DNA from: Wuchereria bancrofti
Lineage: Eukaryota > Nematoda > Chromadorea > Rhabditida > Onchocercidae
NCBI GenBank assembly: GCA_005281725.1
Contig: SSBO01000012.1
Location: forward strand, 7,012,607 to 7,076,606
Reading direction: 5' to 3'
Length of the DNA: 64,000 nt
Both the position numbers and the translations under genes were made by a program. The notes below the pieces were generated by a model. It searched no databases, had not been told where the DNA came from, and worked only from the letters and a program-made list of their open reading frames with translations. This document shows positions 52,055 through 64,000 of the stretch, piece by piece; position 1 is the first letter of the stretch; the number at the start of each line of letters is the position of its first letter.

Positions 52055-55000
52055 ATGTGCTGTTTGATGTACAAATATTACTCAGTTATTCTGCTACTTG
52101 TAAACCAGATGTTTCTTGTTTTTTCGGAAAATAGTAAGTTTGATTCTTGTAGATTTTGTTATACAAACATTTCCTGGAGTTTACGGCTTTGAAGTGTAAA
52201 AAATAGTAAATCCAAACTGAATTCAAACTGAAACTAAAGTTCAGATTCGTATACTTGGTAAAAAATAATATAGTTTGAGGCTATTTGAAACTATATTAAA
52301 AAAGAAATACTCTTTTGACTATCTCTATTGGTAAAAATATATTATAAATTCATTTGAGAGTGATCACGTTCACAATTTAGGAATCTTCAAATTACCGCGA
52401 CTAATACTCCATGCAGATCAGTACTATTTGGTTAGACGTAAAGTTGTTGTTATGTCATGTCAGATAGAACCAGGTTGGCGTGGAGCAACAATGGCCGATG
52501 TACGTTGGATCAAGGACGGTGTACCCATCAGCGGACTCGAAAATGAAAATATGCCCAACGAATTGCTTGTCGATGGACCTACGTAATTTTTTCGATTCTG
52601 GCTGGAATCGTATGCTTAAGTTGAGTGAAATCAATCTTAGAACTTGACAGAATAACATTGTAGCAAGTTTAAGGACATTGTGAAGCACAAGTTTTTTGGC
52701 TGACGTTACAGTATTTATGGATTATCCTGAAATCGATTGCAACTTACAGCTTGAAAATACAAAATGGAAAGCATCATACCGAAGGGGATTATCAGTGTTC
52801 GGCTTTAATACGGGGTGTGCGATTGTCTAATGGGAAACATGTTGATACACGTCTTGTGTCCGCACCAGTAAAATTTCGTCGTGCCAGGATTACCAAATTT
52901 GAAAAAGTTGCACCAGAGGTTTTATCTCTTATTTTAAGCTTCCATTAGATTCTTATTGTGATTCCACTGATAATTGGAGGTAATTGTTATTTTACTGATA
53001 ATTAAAGATAAGTTGGTAATTGAAACAAACGTTTTGTTCAGAGTGTAGTTGTACTTCAAGGACAGATTGCTCGTTTACCATGCTCTGGAATGCCTGATGT
53101 GGTTCCTGGACCTCCGGAGATAACATTCGAGAAAGAAGGCTACAACAGACTCCTGGGAATACCGGGTAAATGGTTATCGAAATTTTGATTTTGTGAACAA
53201 AGCTTTTCTTATTCTTTTATAGAACTTATTTTTGACTAGCAAAATGTCTGAAGACATATTAGTTTTTTGGTATTTTTCGTCAAATTCTGTAATTGATGTT
53301 GAACGTTATTAGTGAGATTGTCTGTCCCAGCAACGATCTGTTAAAAAACTTATATCCCATTATAAGTCCAAACACAAGTTTTCGACCCTATCAAGTGAGA
53401 GAAGAGTTAAAAAAGCTGTAAAAACCGACACCAAAGAAAAATATAAATATATAATTCATTCTGCAGGCGATGAAAGATATCTCTCGACATCATCCGGTAT
53501 ACAAATACCTTTGTCAAAGTTATCAGATTCAGGCAATTATTATTGTGTCGTCCGTAATACTTTTACCAATCAAACCCGAAAATCACCACATTTTGTTAAA
53601 TTAGAGGTGAGTTTTACAACTTTTTCTATTTTTAAACAATTTTCTAACTGTTATATACATGTATTTCCAAGCCGTTGATGTTTTATTCGGTGTGTGCTTG
53701 CGAGTCATTTTGGTTCGACAATGTATGTTATAAGAAAAGAATAGGGAGAGTGGTTTTCAGAAAGATCATCTTTTCAATAAACTTGAAGTAGTGTATAGTA
53801 GTTGTATGTTTGAACTTGATATGCGTGTATGTATGGAATTAAGTTTTTAATTACGACAATCTGTAACTGCGATTTTATTTTTCATTATGCAGGTACTGAC
53901 AAAAAGGTACAATAGTATTGAACCTGCGCTTGTTTATCCTGTAACATCATCCTCAATCAACGAACCCATTGTTGTTGATGTTGTCAAAGGGCAAACAGCG
54001 CTTTTGGAGTGCGTCGTTACATCTACAAAGATTATTTGGACAAGAGTAACCTCTTCCTTACTCTTCGTATTGAAAATGAGTAACTTTAACGATAAAAGGG
54101 AAAAAAGAGTGAGACTGAGGGATGATAAGTTTCTTGTGGAAATGCGAAACCTAAATAAAAAAGACTTATCGCGACTGCAAAGTTTCATGTTTAGTATTTT
54201 TTGAATCAATCTACAGCTATATCCGGGAGAAACAGCAATATCAGTAAGTAGCGAAAAAGCACGATTGCGTCAAATTTGGGACAATTTACAAATTCAGCAA
54301 GTGAATGAAGCAGACACTGGTATTTATATTTGCGAAAGTATGACACTGTTTTCTCCTCTTATGGTTAAATCTCCTAAAGTTTACTACAATTTACGAGTAC
54401 ATGCACCAACTGATGTACAGCTTATGTTGGGACAACTTGCTACAGACAAGAGTTGGAAGGTGAACAAGATTTTTTTCTGGAATTTTATCGTTTTCAAACG
54501 TTCTGCTTTACCAGTCGTCCTTCTGGAATTTAATGTAGTTTCAAGAAAGTTCTTAACCAAAAATGATTCTGGATTTGGTTATTCTGCTTTAGACCCATTG
54601 TTTATGTTTCAAATTGGATTTGGTTTTTTCGGGATTAGTCGCTGCTTTAGGTATAGTAACCATAAGCTATTTTTCAATATTCATAGTTTTGAGCCAAAGC
54701 TACTTTTTGTTCAAAAATTTTCCAATTTCAGCTGAGCTGTTTGGCGCTAAATTTGCATTATGAGATTCCGATGGTGTATATGAATGGACTGGCACTGATT
54801 GATGCAATGGTTAAGCTCGGTGTTCCACCACATACTAATTTTTTTACGAATCCGATAAATGCAACATTAACTTCTAGTGTTGCATTGTCAGGCAGTGTAC
54901 AAGTACGTTCATACTTTGTTATCAACAGTAAAACGACCCAGCTACCATATTACAGTGTATTTCACGCCCAGCAATGGATGAAGCAGAGGTATACGGAAAT

Positions 55001-58000
55001 GGCTTGGAACGCGGTCGAGCGATGAATTTATATGTTGATAATCGAATCAGTCAGCAGGTTAATTTAATTTTACAAGGACCAGAAAATTCTACCAAGATAG
55101 TTGGTGAAACAGCGCAGATGGTTTGTTTGGTGGTACCACGGACGACGAAGACCATTTGGACCAAAGGTTTTTTGGAGTTCAAGTATTTATAATAGTTGAA
55201 ATTAAGCGCTTTTATATATCAATGCTTCAAATTCAAATGGACTTTGCTTTTAAGACCTTCCCAACCTTTCCACATTTTTTTTTTTTGCACATTTTTTCAA
55301 ATTTACCAAATTCAGATGGTAAACGTATGGCACTAATTGGAAAAAAACGTATCCGATTGGTTGGAACAGCCAGTTTGCAAATTTCCGATGTACAACTGGA
55401 AGATGAAGGCTGGTACACTTGTGAAGTGACTGATAACACAAATCATGTGACACGTTCCAGTTCCTATTTGAAAATCATCCGTAAATCATTATTTAAATTA
55501 ACTATGGTCAAAATCTTTTTAAACTTTTATTGCTTTTTAGATTTGTAAAATCTACTCGAAATTCTAAAAACTATAAAAAAAAAATTTCCAGCGAAGGAAG
55601 TGTTTTTACAAGATGAGAAAGACAGTGGAATGAAAAATCAAGATAACATCATATCTAAGAACACTGCTACGCAATATCAAGAAAAAGAGGTTCATTTTGT
55701 TAAATTATGGCTTAAATTTTTTTAAATACTCAGCAAACCAATTTAATATAAAAATCCATTGATACTTAAAATGCTTGTACTTTGAATGGCAGTGCACATG
55801 AACAGCAATCAATTTTTTGTGCATTCATTTGTCATACAGTAATGATAGATAACTCACAGTTTCTGTTCGTTCTCTTTTTATATCTATCTTTTCGATGAAC
55901 TTCTTGATTTTTGATTCCTTTAATTTCAAATGAAAAATTAAACTGCAAATTTTTGAGGGAGAGAAAAAACTGCAATCAAGAACGGGTGGATTGAGGGAAC
56001 TTTTAATGGATGTGCCACGAGCATTCATTTCCGGAAGAAATGTGCGAGTGCTTTGGTCACTACCCAAGAATTATGCATTTCCAAACAAAATTGCCTCATT
56101 TCAAATTGAATTTCGAGCTGAAAGTAATAAAAAGTGGATCATTGGTGAACTAGTAGACGGACATGTACGCGCTGTTACCATCAAAGCATTGCTTCCTGGA
56201 AATAGGTTGGGTTATTTTCCTTCTTTCAAATATAGAAGACTACAATTTAGTGTAAATTCCTTCACTTACCACTGATATGGATAGTGGTCTAAAATATGAG
56301 GGAAAAGACTTTGGAAATCTTGAAGATTAAAATTATGAAGTAACGAGGTCTTAAAATTTTCAAGTAACTTCTCTTGCTTTCCGGTTTTTATCAGATCGTC
56401 ATGCTTAGTCATGCTATCTATATCTAATAAAAAGAATTTCTGAGCTAAAAAAAAGAATAAGCAGTATTTTGATGGGTTTGCAGAATTTCAAATATCTAAT
56501 AAAGTTTTAGCTGTCAGTTCTGAATATTCACACTTCAGGTACCAATTTCGGGTTTTAGCGAAAATGCTGGATCAGAGTATTATATTAACTCATCCTACGG
56601 ATTGGTTAAAGATTGAGCAGGTGCCCGAAAGTGGTAACGAAATCAGTGCACAACTTAATATCATCTTCTTTTCTCCAGTTTCGGATACTGTTCTTCAGCT
56701 GCATTGGAATTACACTGCTTCGAACTACATAAGATCTCCCGAAACTTTTCTCATTTCATATGCTAGTGTTTCTGATAAAAACTATACCCATACGGTAATT
56801 TCACATTATATTAGACAACGTTTCAAAAATTTGAAATAGTTCGGAATCATGAAACACATCACTGTTCCAGATACGATTGAACAGTTCATTTTCGATGACT
56901 AATTTAAGTAATTTACTACCTTCTACGGAATATCGAGCCATTGTTGAGGTTGAATTTGCTGACAAAACGAGCCAACGAAGCGAACCATCTGTGGCACGGA
57001 CTTTAGGTTGCACTTTTATTCAGTACAACAAATTCTTTGTCCTGATTTTGTAAAAAATATTTAGTTTTCTATAATTTTAATTCAGTTCCTTGATTCTTCT
57101 ACTTTTCTATTATCTATGCAGATAGAAGGTCACAAAATTTGACGACCAACAGTTCCGCAAGTCTTCTGGCTTTATTTAACCACCGTTTCTCATACTTGAC
57201 GTCAAGTTGGAGTACTCAAAGCATCATCCTCCTCATTACCTCATTTCTTTCACCAGTTATTCTCATCACTTTTGGCTTACTATTATACAGTCTTAAGCAG
57301 CAATATACAAGAAAAATTAGTAGAGGTAAGTTGCCTTTTACGTAACTTCGCTTTAATTGATATAACTAATCGTATGTTTCTGATTCTGAAACGTCTTGAA
57401 ATGGAAGCGGAAATGTTTTCTCCTTCCTGGATGACTCTATTATTATTTAAAACTTCTGTTCTTTAATAAACGTAGTCTGTTTTTATTTCAAGCTGCTTGT
57501 GGTAAATTCATGGATGCATCGCATAGAATATTTAATGAACAACGAGTTCAAAAATCACATCTTTACTGCGAGGCAGCAATAGCAATGTCGGCCATGAGTG
57601 ATGTGAATGAATTTACTCCCCTGAAGATGAAGGTTAACAATAAAAATTTTGACTGGATTTTCTTTTGTTGAGCAAAGAAAAACAAACTTCTAGGCACATT
57701 TTGAACAATAAAGGGACAATAATTTGATCGGGTAACAACATGTTGGAGATGAAAAAGTTGAATAAGGAAATTGTTCTTAGTGGAATAGTTATACGCGAAA
57801 AGCTTTGTCTATGGTATGTGAGATATCTGCATATAAATCAATTACTTATCTAAGAATTAAAGGCATCCGTTTTCAATCAGAAAGAATGAAAGAGATTTGT
57901 TTTTCAGTCTAGTGAAGACCGACCACGTTCTTTTGTATCTTTGAGAAGTTTCTCATTCAGTAAAGATTACGGCATCATGCCCAACCTATATGGTGAAGAG

Positions 58001-59048
58001 GATAACTTTTTGGAGGAGAAAAATACTCTTACTTCATTCAGAGGTTTAGAAACTTTGTTTGAAATATTTCAGCATTCTATATTAGGTTCAATTGATCTCG
58101 GTGCTAATGGATGACGACGGATGACTGTACAAGATTTTTTATTTTATTTCATTGTGCAAGTCATGTCCAAAATTTTATTTATTTAGACAGACTGTGGACT
58201 AATGGAAAAATATATGAAAATGTCATCTCAGAAGCTAGTGATATCCAGGAGCCAGTACAAAAAGCTTTACAAACCAGTGATAGCCATGAGGAATCTTTTT
58301 GGTTAAAAGGTTAATCTTTCATCATTGCATTTTTTCACTCTAATCATGCTTTTGTGGGACAAATCCTAATGCTCACGAAGCTTCTTTAGTATTTATAGCA
58401 TTGATATCCAGCAGAATAACTGTACCTCAGAAAATGGAACTCTTATAAACCAACTAATGTTCCTCTGAAATTATTTCTGAAAGTCCAGTTACCGCTAGAG
58501 TTTGTAGGAATCATGAATAACGGCCAAATGATGCAGCCAAATGAAGCCTTAGTTTTACCTCTTGGAGTACAAATGTTAGCATTAAAACGGTAGATGAGTT
58601 CTTTTCTTTAATTTGAAGATGCTTTTAAAAAATACTTTGTATAATCTTCTGAAATACTTCGTTTCCTTTTGAGATAAGGAATATTAATACTCCTCATTTT
58701 GCCAATAATTAGCAGTGCTTACAGACTACTATATTTCTGATTAATAAGAATGAAAGACTATTTTAAAATCATAAAGTTTTAAATTTAAAATCAAAAGATA
58801 TTAAACCCTTTGGAGGCAATAAACAAAGGTTGGTTGCTTATAAATTTCATTGCTTTAATTTTAATTCAAATTTTTTCAGTGCGGAAAACAGCATACAGTA
58901 CACCGCATTGCAGGCGCTGTCTGGGACAAAAGGAACAGCTGACGACTCCTTGAGGAACAGTCAGATATCTTTCACCGCAGATGGTTGTTACTTGCATACA
59001 TTTAAATCGCAAACCTCAAACTCGATTCCTAAGCACTACATAGAATAA
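52055..59048 (+). CDS. Type I membrane protein with five Ig-like and two FN3-like domains, 20 exons
   Basis: Exons: 52055-52133, 52381-52582, 52750-52918, 53042-53165, 53467-53606, 53893-54045, 54217-54459, 54732-54902, 54956-55163, 55316-55480, 55592-55689, 55958-56205, 56539-56794, 56871-57006, 57122-57325, 57493-57632, 57908-58043, 58187-58309, 58508-58589 and 58880-59048. They sum to 3246 nt (1081 residues) with all phases agreeing. The first exon encodes a signal peptide (YYSVILLLVNQMFLVFS). Ig hallmarks are VRWIKDG with GDYQC, SGNYYC, TKIIWT with TGIYIC, and TKTIWT with DEGWYTC. The fourth Ig unit is atypical, lacking a clear Trp. Exons 12-14 form FN3-like folds (VRVLWSLP, STEYRAIVEV). 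The membrane span IILLITSFLSPVILITFGLL is in exon 15. The tail is about 240 residues with a YENV site. The 5 Ig + 2 FN3 layout recalls Turtle/IGSF9 or Robo-like guidance and adhesion receptors, but I cannot assign the family by sequence. Confidence 0.85.
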
Positions 59049-60623
59049 ATGGAGAACAAATTTGAATTCTACTTCATAAAGACTGAAAATAGTGGTTAAA
59101 TTTCTCGACCTTCCATTCATATCAATAATAGGTTTAGTGAGATGCGTTTCTATTTGATGGAATGATACAAGATGTCAAGATGACTTAGACTGCATATCAG
59201 CGTAGCTTCATTTCGTTTCACATCTAGATTTCAAAAATGGATTCGTCAAATTTTTCTCTGAGGAAAGTTAAGACACAGAGTAGCAGACAAATGATGATAC
59301 TTTTTCTCTCCAGGGTTTTCATTTATATATTCCGGTGGATACTTAAGTAAAGGGTACAGTACAATAAAAAGTTTTTGTGATTTACAAAGTTTGTCATCTC
59401 ACTGTGTTCTACTTTACTGCTCATCTTAATAATACTGCCAAAATAAAACGTGTAGAGAGTTCCAAGTAGCATGATTTCATCATATCTCCAGTTGTTTTGG
59501 AAAAGCCCTCTGTTTTTGCTCATCTTTGTTTTAATCTTTCAATTTTGTTATGTATTATTTTGACCCTTAAGGTGGAAGAAAAATATCTAATCTCTTAGTC
59601 TGCCTGAAACACATAAGAACCATACAGACGATTCAAAAAGTTTCAATTCTAATATTCACGGCAGTCAGAATAAGCAATTTGAGTGCCTTAAAGTCAAAAA
59701 ATTACTCTGCTCAACCAGATTCATAATACTTCTTGACTTCACTTCCACTGACCATTCCCATGAAATTCCTGCAAATTACTTAGTATATTCCATTCTATGG
59801 ATGGACTCCATTCGTCAGACAATGCAAGCTGTTAAACCGCATCCCTCTGTGGAACCTGGATTCCGGAAGCCTCAACACTATTGGCAGTCTGAAAAAAGGG
59901 TACTAAGGGAAGCCGACCTAGTTCGGCAGTATTTCTCCTTTTATAATAGATCTAATAGAATCTTACGATATATCTGCAAGGAAAAGATTCTCGATTTTTA
60001 TATGGATCAAATTACTAACAGCATTCTATCGAAAGACACCATAATCACATATCAATGAAAATAAACGGTGACAGTGAATTTAAACCTCTAGAACCTGGAC
60101 ATAAACCTTCACAAATGAACCTAACGAATCTCCTCAAATATAAATTTGAATATTTCGCTAAGTGTTCAAATTATTGAAAAGATAGTGGAGAATGGATGAA
60201 ACAATGAAGACTCAAAATGCCTAAACTGCTGAGTACATTTGTAAAAAGAAACCGAACATACAATCACTGTAATCAGCAATTTTGCAAATGAGTACATTAC
60301 TCAGACACCAATTACAAAACACCAAATACAGATAAGCAGCAATCGATCTTTCCTACCAAAGAACATATCCACTAAGCTGTTATAGTAGGGTTTTACTCGC
60401 AAATAGGTCAGTATTCAAATGTCATTCCATGTAACATCCGAATAATACACCGCAACTGACTGCTTTAAAAGATTTTTAGAATCCAGTTAGTATTTCAAAC
60501 CATTTGGCATGCATGACAATAAAAGTTCCCATTTCTACTGCATCAGTCAGGGAATACTTCTACCAAAATCGTTACAACAAACTAACACAGCCATAACCAT
60601 TCTAATATTCTATAACAACTTTA
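59049..60623. other. 3' flanks between the Ig/FN3 gene and the OTU gene
   Basis: The genes converge here. AATAAA motifs overlap the stop codons of both (59044-59049 plus; 60620-60625 read on the minus strand), and another plus-strand AATAAA lies near 59362. One 85-codon plus-strand frame at 59801-60058 is listed separately. Nothing else was recognised. Confidence 0.5.
59801..60058 (+). CDS. Possible small single-exon ORF, unknown
   Basis: An 85-codon frame from ATG to TGA with a charged, globular-looking composition (Arg, Lys, Tyr and Gln rich; RVLREADLVRQYFSFYNRS). No signal peptide, membrane span or known motif is seen. It starts about 750 nt after the Ig/FN3 stop, so it may be a chance frame within that gene's 3' region, or an exon of an unidentified transcript. 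Confidence 0.25.
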   Translation: MDSIRQTMQAVKPHPSVEPGFRKPQHYWQSEKRVLREADLVRQYFSFYNRSNRILRYICKEKILDFYMDQITNSILSKDTIITYQ

Positions 60624-63600
60624 TTAAGCTGATTTACCACCAATTCGACCCACTTTTGAAGCACTATCTTCAGGAACTGTAACCACATTCTGCACCTAAA
60701 AGTATTATTTCTGCATTATAAATGTGTTGCTAAACTTCTTTAAATTAATTGAAATATCTGATGCAGTCGCATTAAAAATGTTGCATTGTTGAGTAGTGAG
60801 AAGCGAGTATTTTGTGTCACAGCGATAAAAACGAAGCACATCATTAGAAATTCTTAAAATTCACCGCTTCGATCTAATTCCGAAACTAGGAAAGAACAAT
60901 CGAAGTATTCCAAAATGCAATATGACAGACCCACAAACAAGAATAGAAAAAATATTACCTCGCAGTCCTCGTGAATTATTTTTGGGAAGTGCGCTTTAAT
61001 CCAATCTTCTGAAGAAATTGCAGTTTTAGTTTCATGAGCTTCGCTACGGAAAATGCAGTCAATTTACAATGAGTGCATATATAAACCTTGAAAGTTCTAA
61101 CTTTAGATAAGGACTTACTCCACAACAGAAAGCCCATATCATTCTTTGCATGAGGTGCACCGAATGTTGAATGATAAATCCATTGTTGCCCGTTCCAATC
61201 AACATCAACAACAATGTTGTCCTTAACGAAATCTTCCGCTTCCTTTGCATCCATCGTAAACTGCACATACTCCGTAAGAGGATAAGGTGGACAGCGTATG
61301 TAGCGATAAATGCGTGATGGACGACCTGTATCTACTCTTCCTAAACCATAAAAATTTAAATAGTTCCAACTTAGTCCTTCCAACATTATACGCAATGCAT
61401 GACAAACCCACAGACCAAGAACATCCACTATTTCTGGGGCAACGGAAAGCACAAATCACTCTTTATATGAGGTGATCCAAATGTTGAATGATAAATCCAC
61501 TGCTGCCCGTTACGATCCACATCAGCAACAATTTGTCCTTAACGAAATCTATCGCCTCCTTTGTGTCTAACGAAAACTACATTACTGATTATTGGGATCT
61601 TTTCAAAGGATAGTCGCTGTAATTCTATTTTATTTGAAAAAAACTAACTAGGGTAAATTAATGGATTTTACCAACTTTACGTACAATTACTTTTTTTACA
61701 CTTGGAGCAGTACAATCTAATAATATAGTGCAACTAACCAACAACAGGACGTGGAGGTAATATAAGAGCATAAAAATTTCCATTAGTATAGCCCAGTAGC
61801 AAAGGTGGGCACAATCGGTAATTGTTCAAACCAGGCAGTTGTGGGTAAAACCCTTCAACCGGGTGTTTCCAACTACCAGGACGTCCATCTCGAGCGGGAA
61901 ATGGGTTTAATTTTGATGATTCAATAGGAAATACAATGATTGGACGATTCAATACCTGTGCCAGAACGAGTACATGGATCTGAAATATTACTCAAACATA
62001 GACACCTGATTTAGACAAGTGTAACCAAGGCTTGCAAACATTCCCTTCAATTTCGCTATAATAATAACAAATAATAACATAAAAAAAAACTGCAAATACC
62101 TGCTCTAATGGGAAGCCAGGGTCACTACACTCAATAATGCTTGACCAATGACGTTGCATCATCCAAATATCAAAATTTAATCCAAGTTTCATTAAAGAAG
62201 CTGCCCATCGACCACGAAAGCTAAAAACTTGATGGAAGAACGAAAGAGCTATTTCATATTTCTATTTCAGTTTAAAAGGCAAGCGTAATTCCTGATGGAA
62301 TTAGAGTTAGTCAATGAAATTAAGAAACGGGGCAAAGAACAAGGAGGAAAATTTAATTTAAATAAACTTACTTGGTTTCCATTGCATATAACGTGTGGTA
62401 CAGTGCATCACGAAGCGTATTACTTTTGTCAATTACACCCCACAATGCCTGAAAGAAAATAAGCAATAAACTTTTAAGAAGTTTCACGTTAAAATAGCTC
62501 TTTACATTATTTTTATCATTAGTTTGTCCCAACACATATCTTGGCTTTAGTATTAAAAAAATTATATACAGATAAACCTGTGAAACCGCATCCACGAGAC
62601 TATGTCCTCCTCCACGATTTCTCAACAGTACTGGTGCATAAGTTTGGCAGCCTGTTGGTCCTGACAAAGAGTGTGCATCCATACAACACACTGTATCAAG
62701 AACTTCTAAAATTGAAATCACATATACATTATAAGGTGTACCGGATTTTCGTCCTAAATTTTTGTTTTTCATTTTTTAACTCCCAGATATCGGTAGTAAA
62801 AACAATAATTCGCATGATAACAAGATTTTGAAAAAAAGCTATAGAATAATGTTTACTGTAGCAGAATCATTTGTAAAAAACAATCATAATATTCAAAATC
62901 CTACGACGATCGTCGAGATCCATGAGGACGCGTAAGTTACTTTCACCAGAAACTACCCAAGGTCGCAAATCATAAATCGCTGAAAAAATTTTAAGAAAAA
63001 GTCTTTCACGTTCAGGTAAATCAGCTTACTGCGAATCTAACCCAGATCGTTCAAAATAATGATACCGATCTATCAATTGTTTTATGAAAACAGTGTTTCT
63101 TTTTAGAAAGAGCCACAACATTACAAAAATCAGTTTTCCCTCCCAACCAAATAGTATGGTATGCATCACAGGTAATGGTTTTGTATCAGCAACAGGCAGA
63201 ATACTGACATATTCATCAATAAATGAAAAATACCATTTGGTAAAGTAAACAAAGCATTATTGTTGGCCACACGTGTCATATCATAATCTTCATACATACT
63301 TTCGCGTATTTTCTTGTGGATTTCATCAGAACAATCACCACTTGCTCCAAAAAACAAATAGTATGACAATTATAAGAATGTAATAATTGCAATGCAATTC
63401 AATACTTTTTTCTGAAGGTAAGAAGAGCATTCTTAATCATAACCTACAAAGCGAACATTTGTCGGGAAAAACCAGAACAATAAAGGGAATAACAAGTTAA
63501 AAGGAAATTTACTTAATATAAGGTAACCTATGTTTTCAAAAAAAAAAAAACGAGACTCAAAACGTAGGTGATACGTTCTATTTATAAAAGCCAATGTCTG

Positions 63601-63789
63601 GTTCATCAGGTGAAAAAGAAACTGATGAATACCTAATCCTGGAATTGCAACTGTGCACGATAAGGAATCAGTGAAAAATCTTGGCACACTTGCCAAAGTC
63701 CTGCTGTTCTTGCTTCGAATGATATCAATAATTGAGCGATTGACAACTGTTAATGCACTTTCTTCATCAACATCGTTCAACAACATCGT
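60624..63789 (-). CDS. OTU-fold protein of the A20/TRABID/VCPIP class with substituted catalytic residues
   Basis: Minus-strand exons: 63789-63633, 63344-63234, 62979-62905, 62705-62578, 62448-62372, 62220-62100, 61979-61739, 61433-61119, 61038-60959 and 60689-60624. They sum to 1371 nt with consistent phases and end at TAA. The first exon follows TTTTCAG, with an ATG three bases in, so this may be a complete trans-spliced gene of 455 residues or lack 5' exons to the right. The OTU domain is shown by ALWGVIDKSNTLRDALYHTL, HWSSIIECSDPGFPLEQ, IHVLVLAQVLNRPIIVF and LGYTNGNFYALI. Family members cut ubiquitin chains with a Cys-His pair in DGxC and GHF. Here those sites read GGGHS (Ser, AGT at 62599-62601) and GNF (Asn, AAT at 61776-61778). 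The C-terminal 150 residues (PSRIYRYIRCPP, VDWNGQQWIYHSTFG) belong to no domain I recognise. Confidence 0.82.
61452..61585 (-). pseudogene. Decayed partial duplicate of the OTU gene's eighth exon
   Basis: This stretch closely matches about 61135-61272 in the same orientation and lies in the intron just upstream (in transcript order) of the functional exon. On the minus strand it still reads DVDRNGQQWIYHSTFG against DVDWNGQQWIYHSTFG. A one-base deletion (AAATTG for AACATTG) shifts the frame upstream of that block. The copy lacks the acceptor-proximal first half of the true exon. The strong residual identity implies a fairly recent duplication. Confidence 0.85.
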
Positions 63790-63917
63790 CTGAAAATGCA
63801 GTGATTACGGAAAACCCAAAATAGTATTTTAGTACGTATAGTAAGGAACGAATGCATCAAAAAGGTTCGCACAGAAAAATTCTCATGAATTTCATATTTC
63901 ACTTTTTTTTTTCACAG

Positions 63918-63986
63918 GGTAAACAGTGGGTAGTAGTACGAGGAATACGTCTCAGAACATCAAAAATTCCAGTTAGTACAAATTAA
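63918..63986 (+). CDS. Possible terminal exon on the plus strand at the right edge
   Basis: A long pyrimidine tract ending TTTTTTTTTTCACAG (to 63917) is followed by 22 open codons starting GKQWVVVRGIRLRTS and then TAA. The acceptor is excellent but the frame is very short. No upstream donor partner was found, and the segment is antisense to the 5' flank of the OTU gene. It could equally be non-coding. Confidence 0.15.
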   Translation, partial: GKQWVVVRGIRLRTSKIPVSTN

Positions 63987-64000
63987 AACAATCACATGTT

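Overview
This 64 kb window looks like nuclear DNA of a parasitic nematode, most likely a filarial (spirurid) worm. The base composition is AT-rich. The genes are split into many short exons by GT..AG introns whose acceptors are mostly TTTCAG-like. The most specific clue is a decayed nuclear copy of mitochondrial atp6 and cox2 (about 1.86-3.42 kb) that matches the cox2 style of filarial worms. No prokaryotic genes, CRISPR arrays, tRNA or rRNA genes were recognised.

Layout. 0-0.2 kb holds an exon of a gene that enters from the left edge. 1.9-3.4 kb is the mitochondrial insertion. 3.4-18.8 kb is gene-poor and carries two nearly identical 543-bp copies of a dispersed sequence, 8.8 kb apart. 18.9-21.2 kb is a six-exon gene for a 260-residue protein of unknown function. 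25.5-32.5 kb is a gene of about 22 exons for a TIF1-type chromatin regulator (RING, B-box, coiled coil, PHD finger, bromodomain). 33.6-40.6 kb, minus strand, is a MET/RON-family receptor tyrosine kinase (Sema, PSI and IPT-like ectodomain, one membrane span, kinase). An 11.4 kb interval without recognisable genes separates it from a divergent 20-exon gene at 52.1-59.0 kb for a type I membrane protein with five Ig-like and two fibronectin-III-like domains. 60.6-63.8 kb, minus strand, is an OTU-fold gene of the A20/TRABID/VCPIP class in which both the catalytic cysteine and the catalytic histidine positions are substituted.

Exon joins were worked out by hand from splice signals and phase. The 260-aa gene (783 nt), the Ig/FN3 gene (3246 nt) and the in-window OTU gene (1371 nt) each add up to a multiple of three. 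The TIF1 gene adds up only if a 41-nt exon is included.

Most notable observations: the probable pseudo-deubiquitinase; decayed duplicate exons beside functional ones in both the OTU gene and the receptor kinase gene; the predicted 41-nt micro-exon of the TIF1 gene; the paired 543-bp repeats; and the divergent receptor pair around a large non-coding interval. The genes are not an operon. Functionally they cover cell-surface signalling/adhesion, chromatin control and ubiquitin biology.
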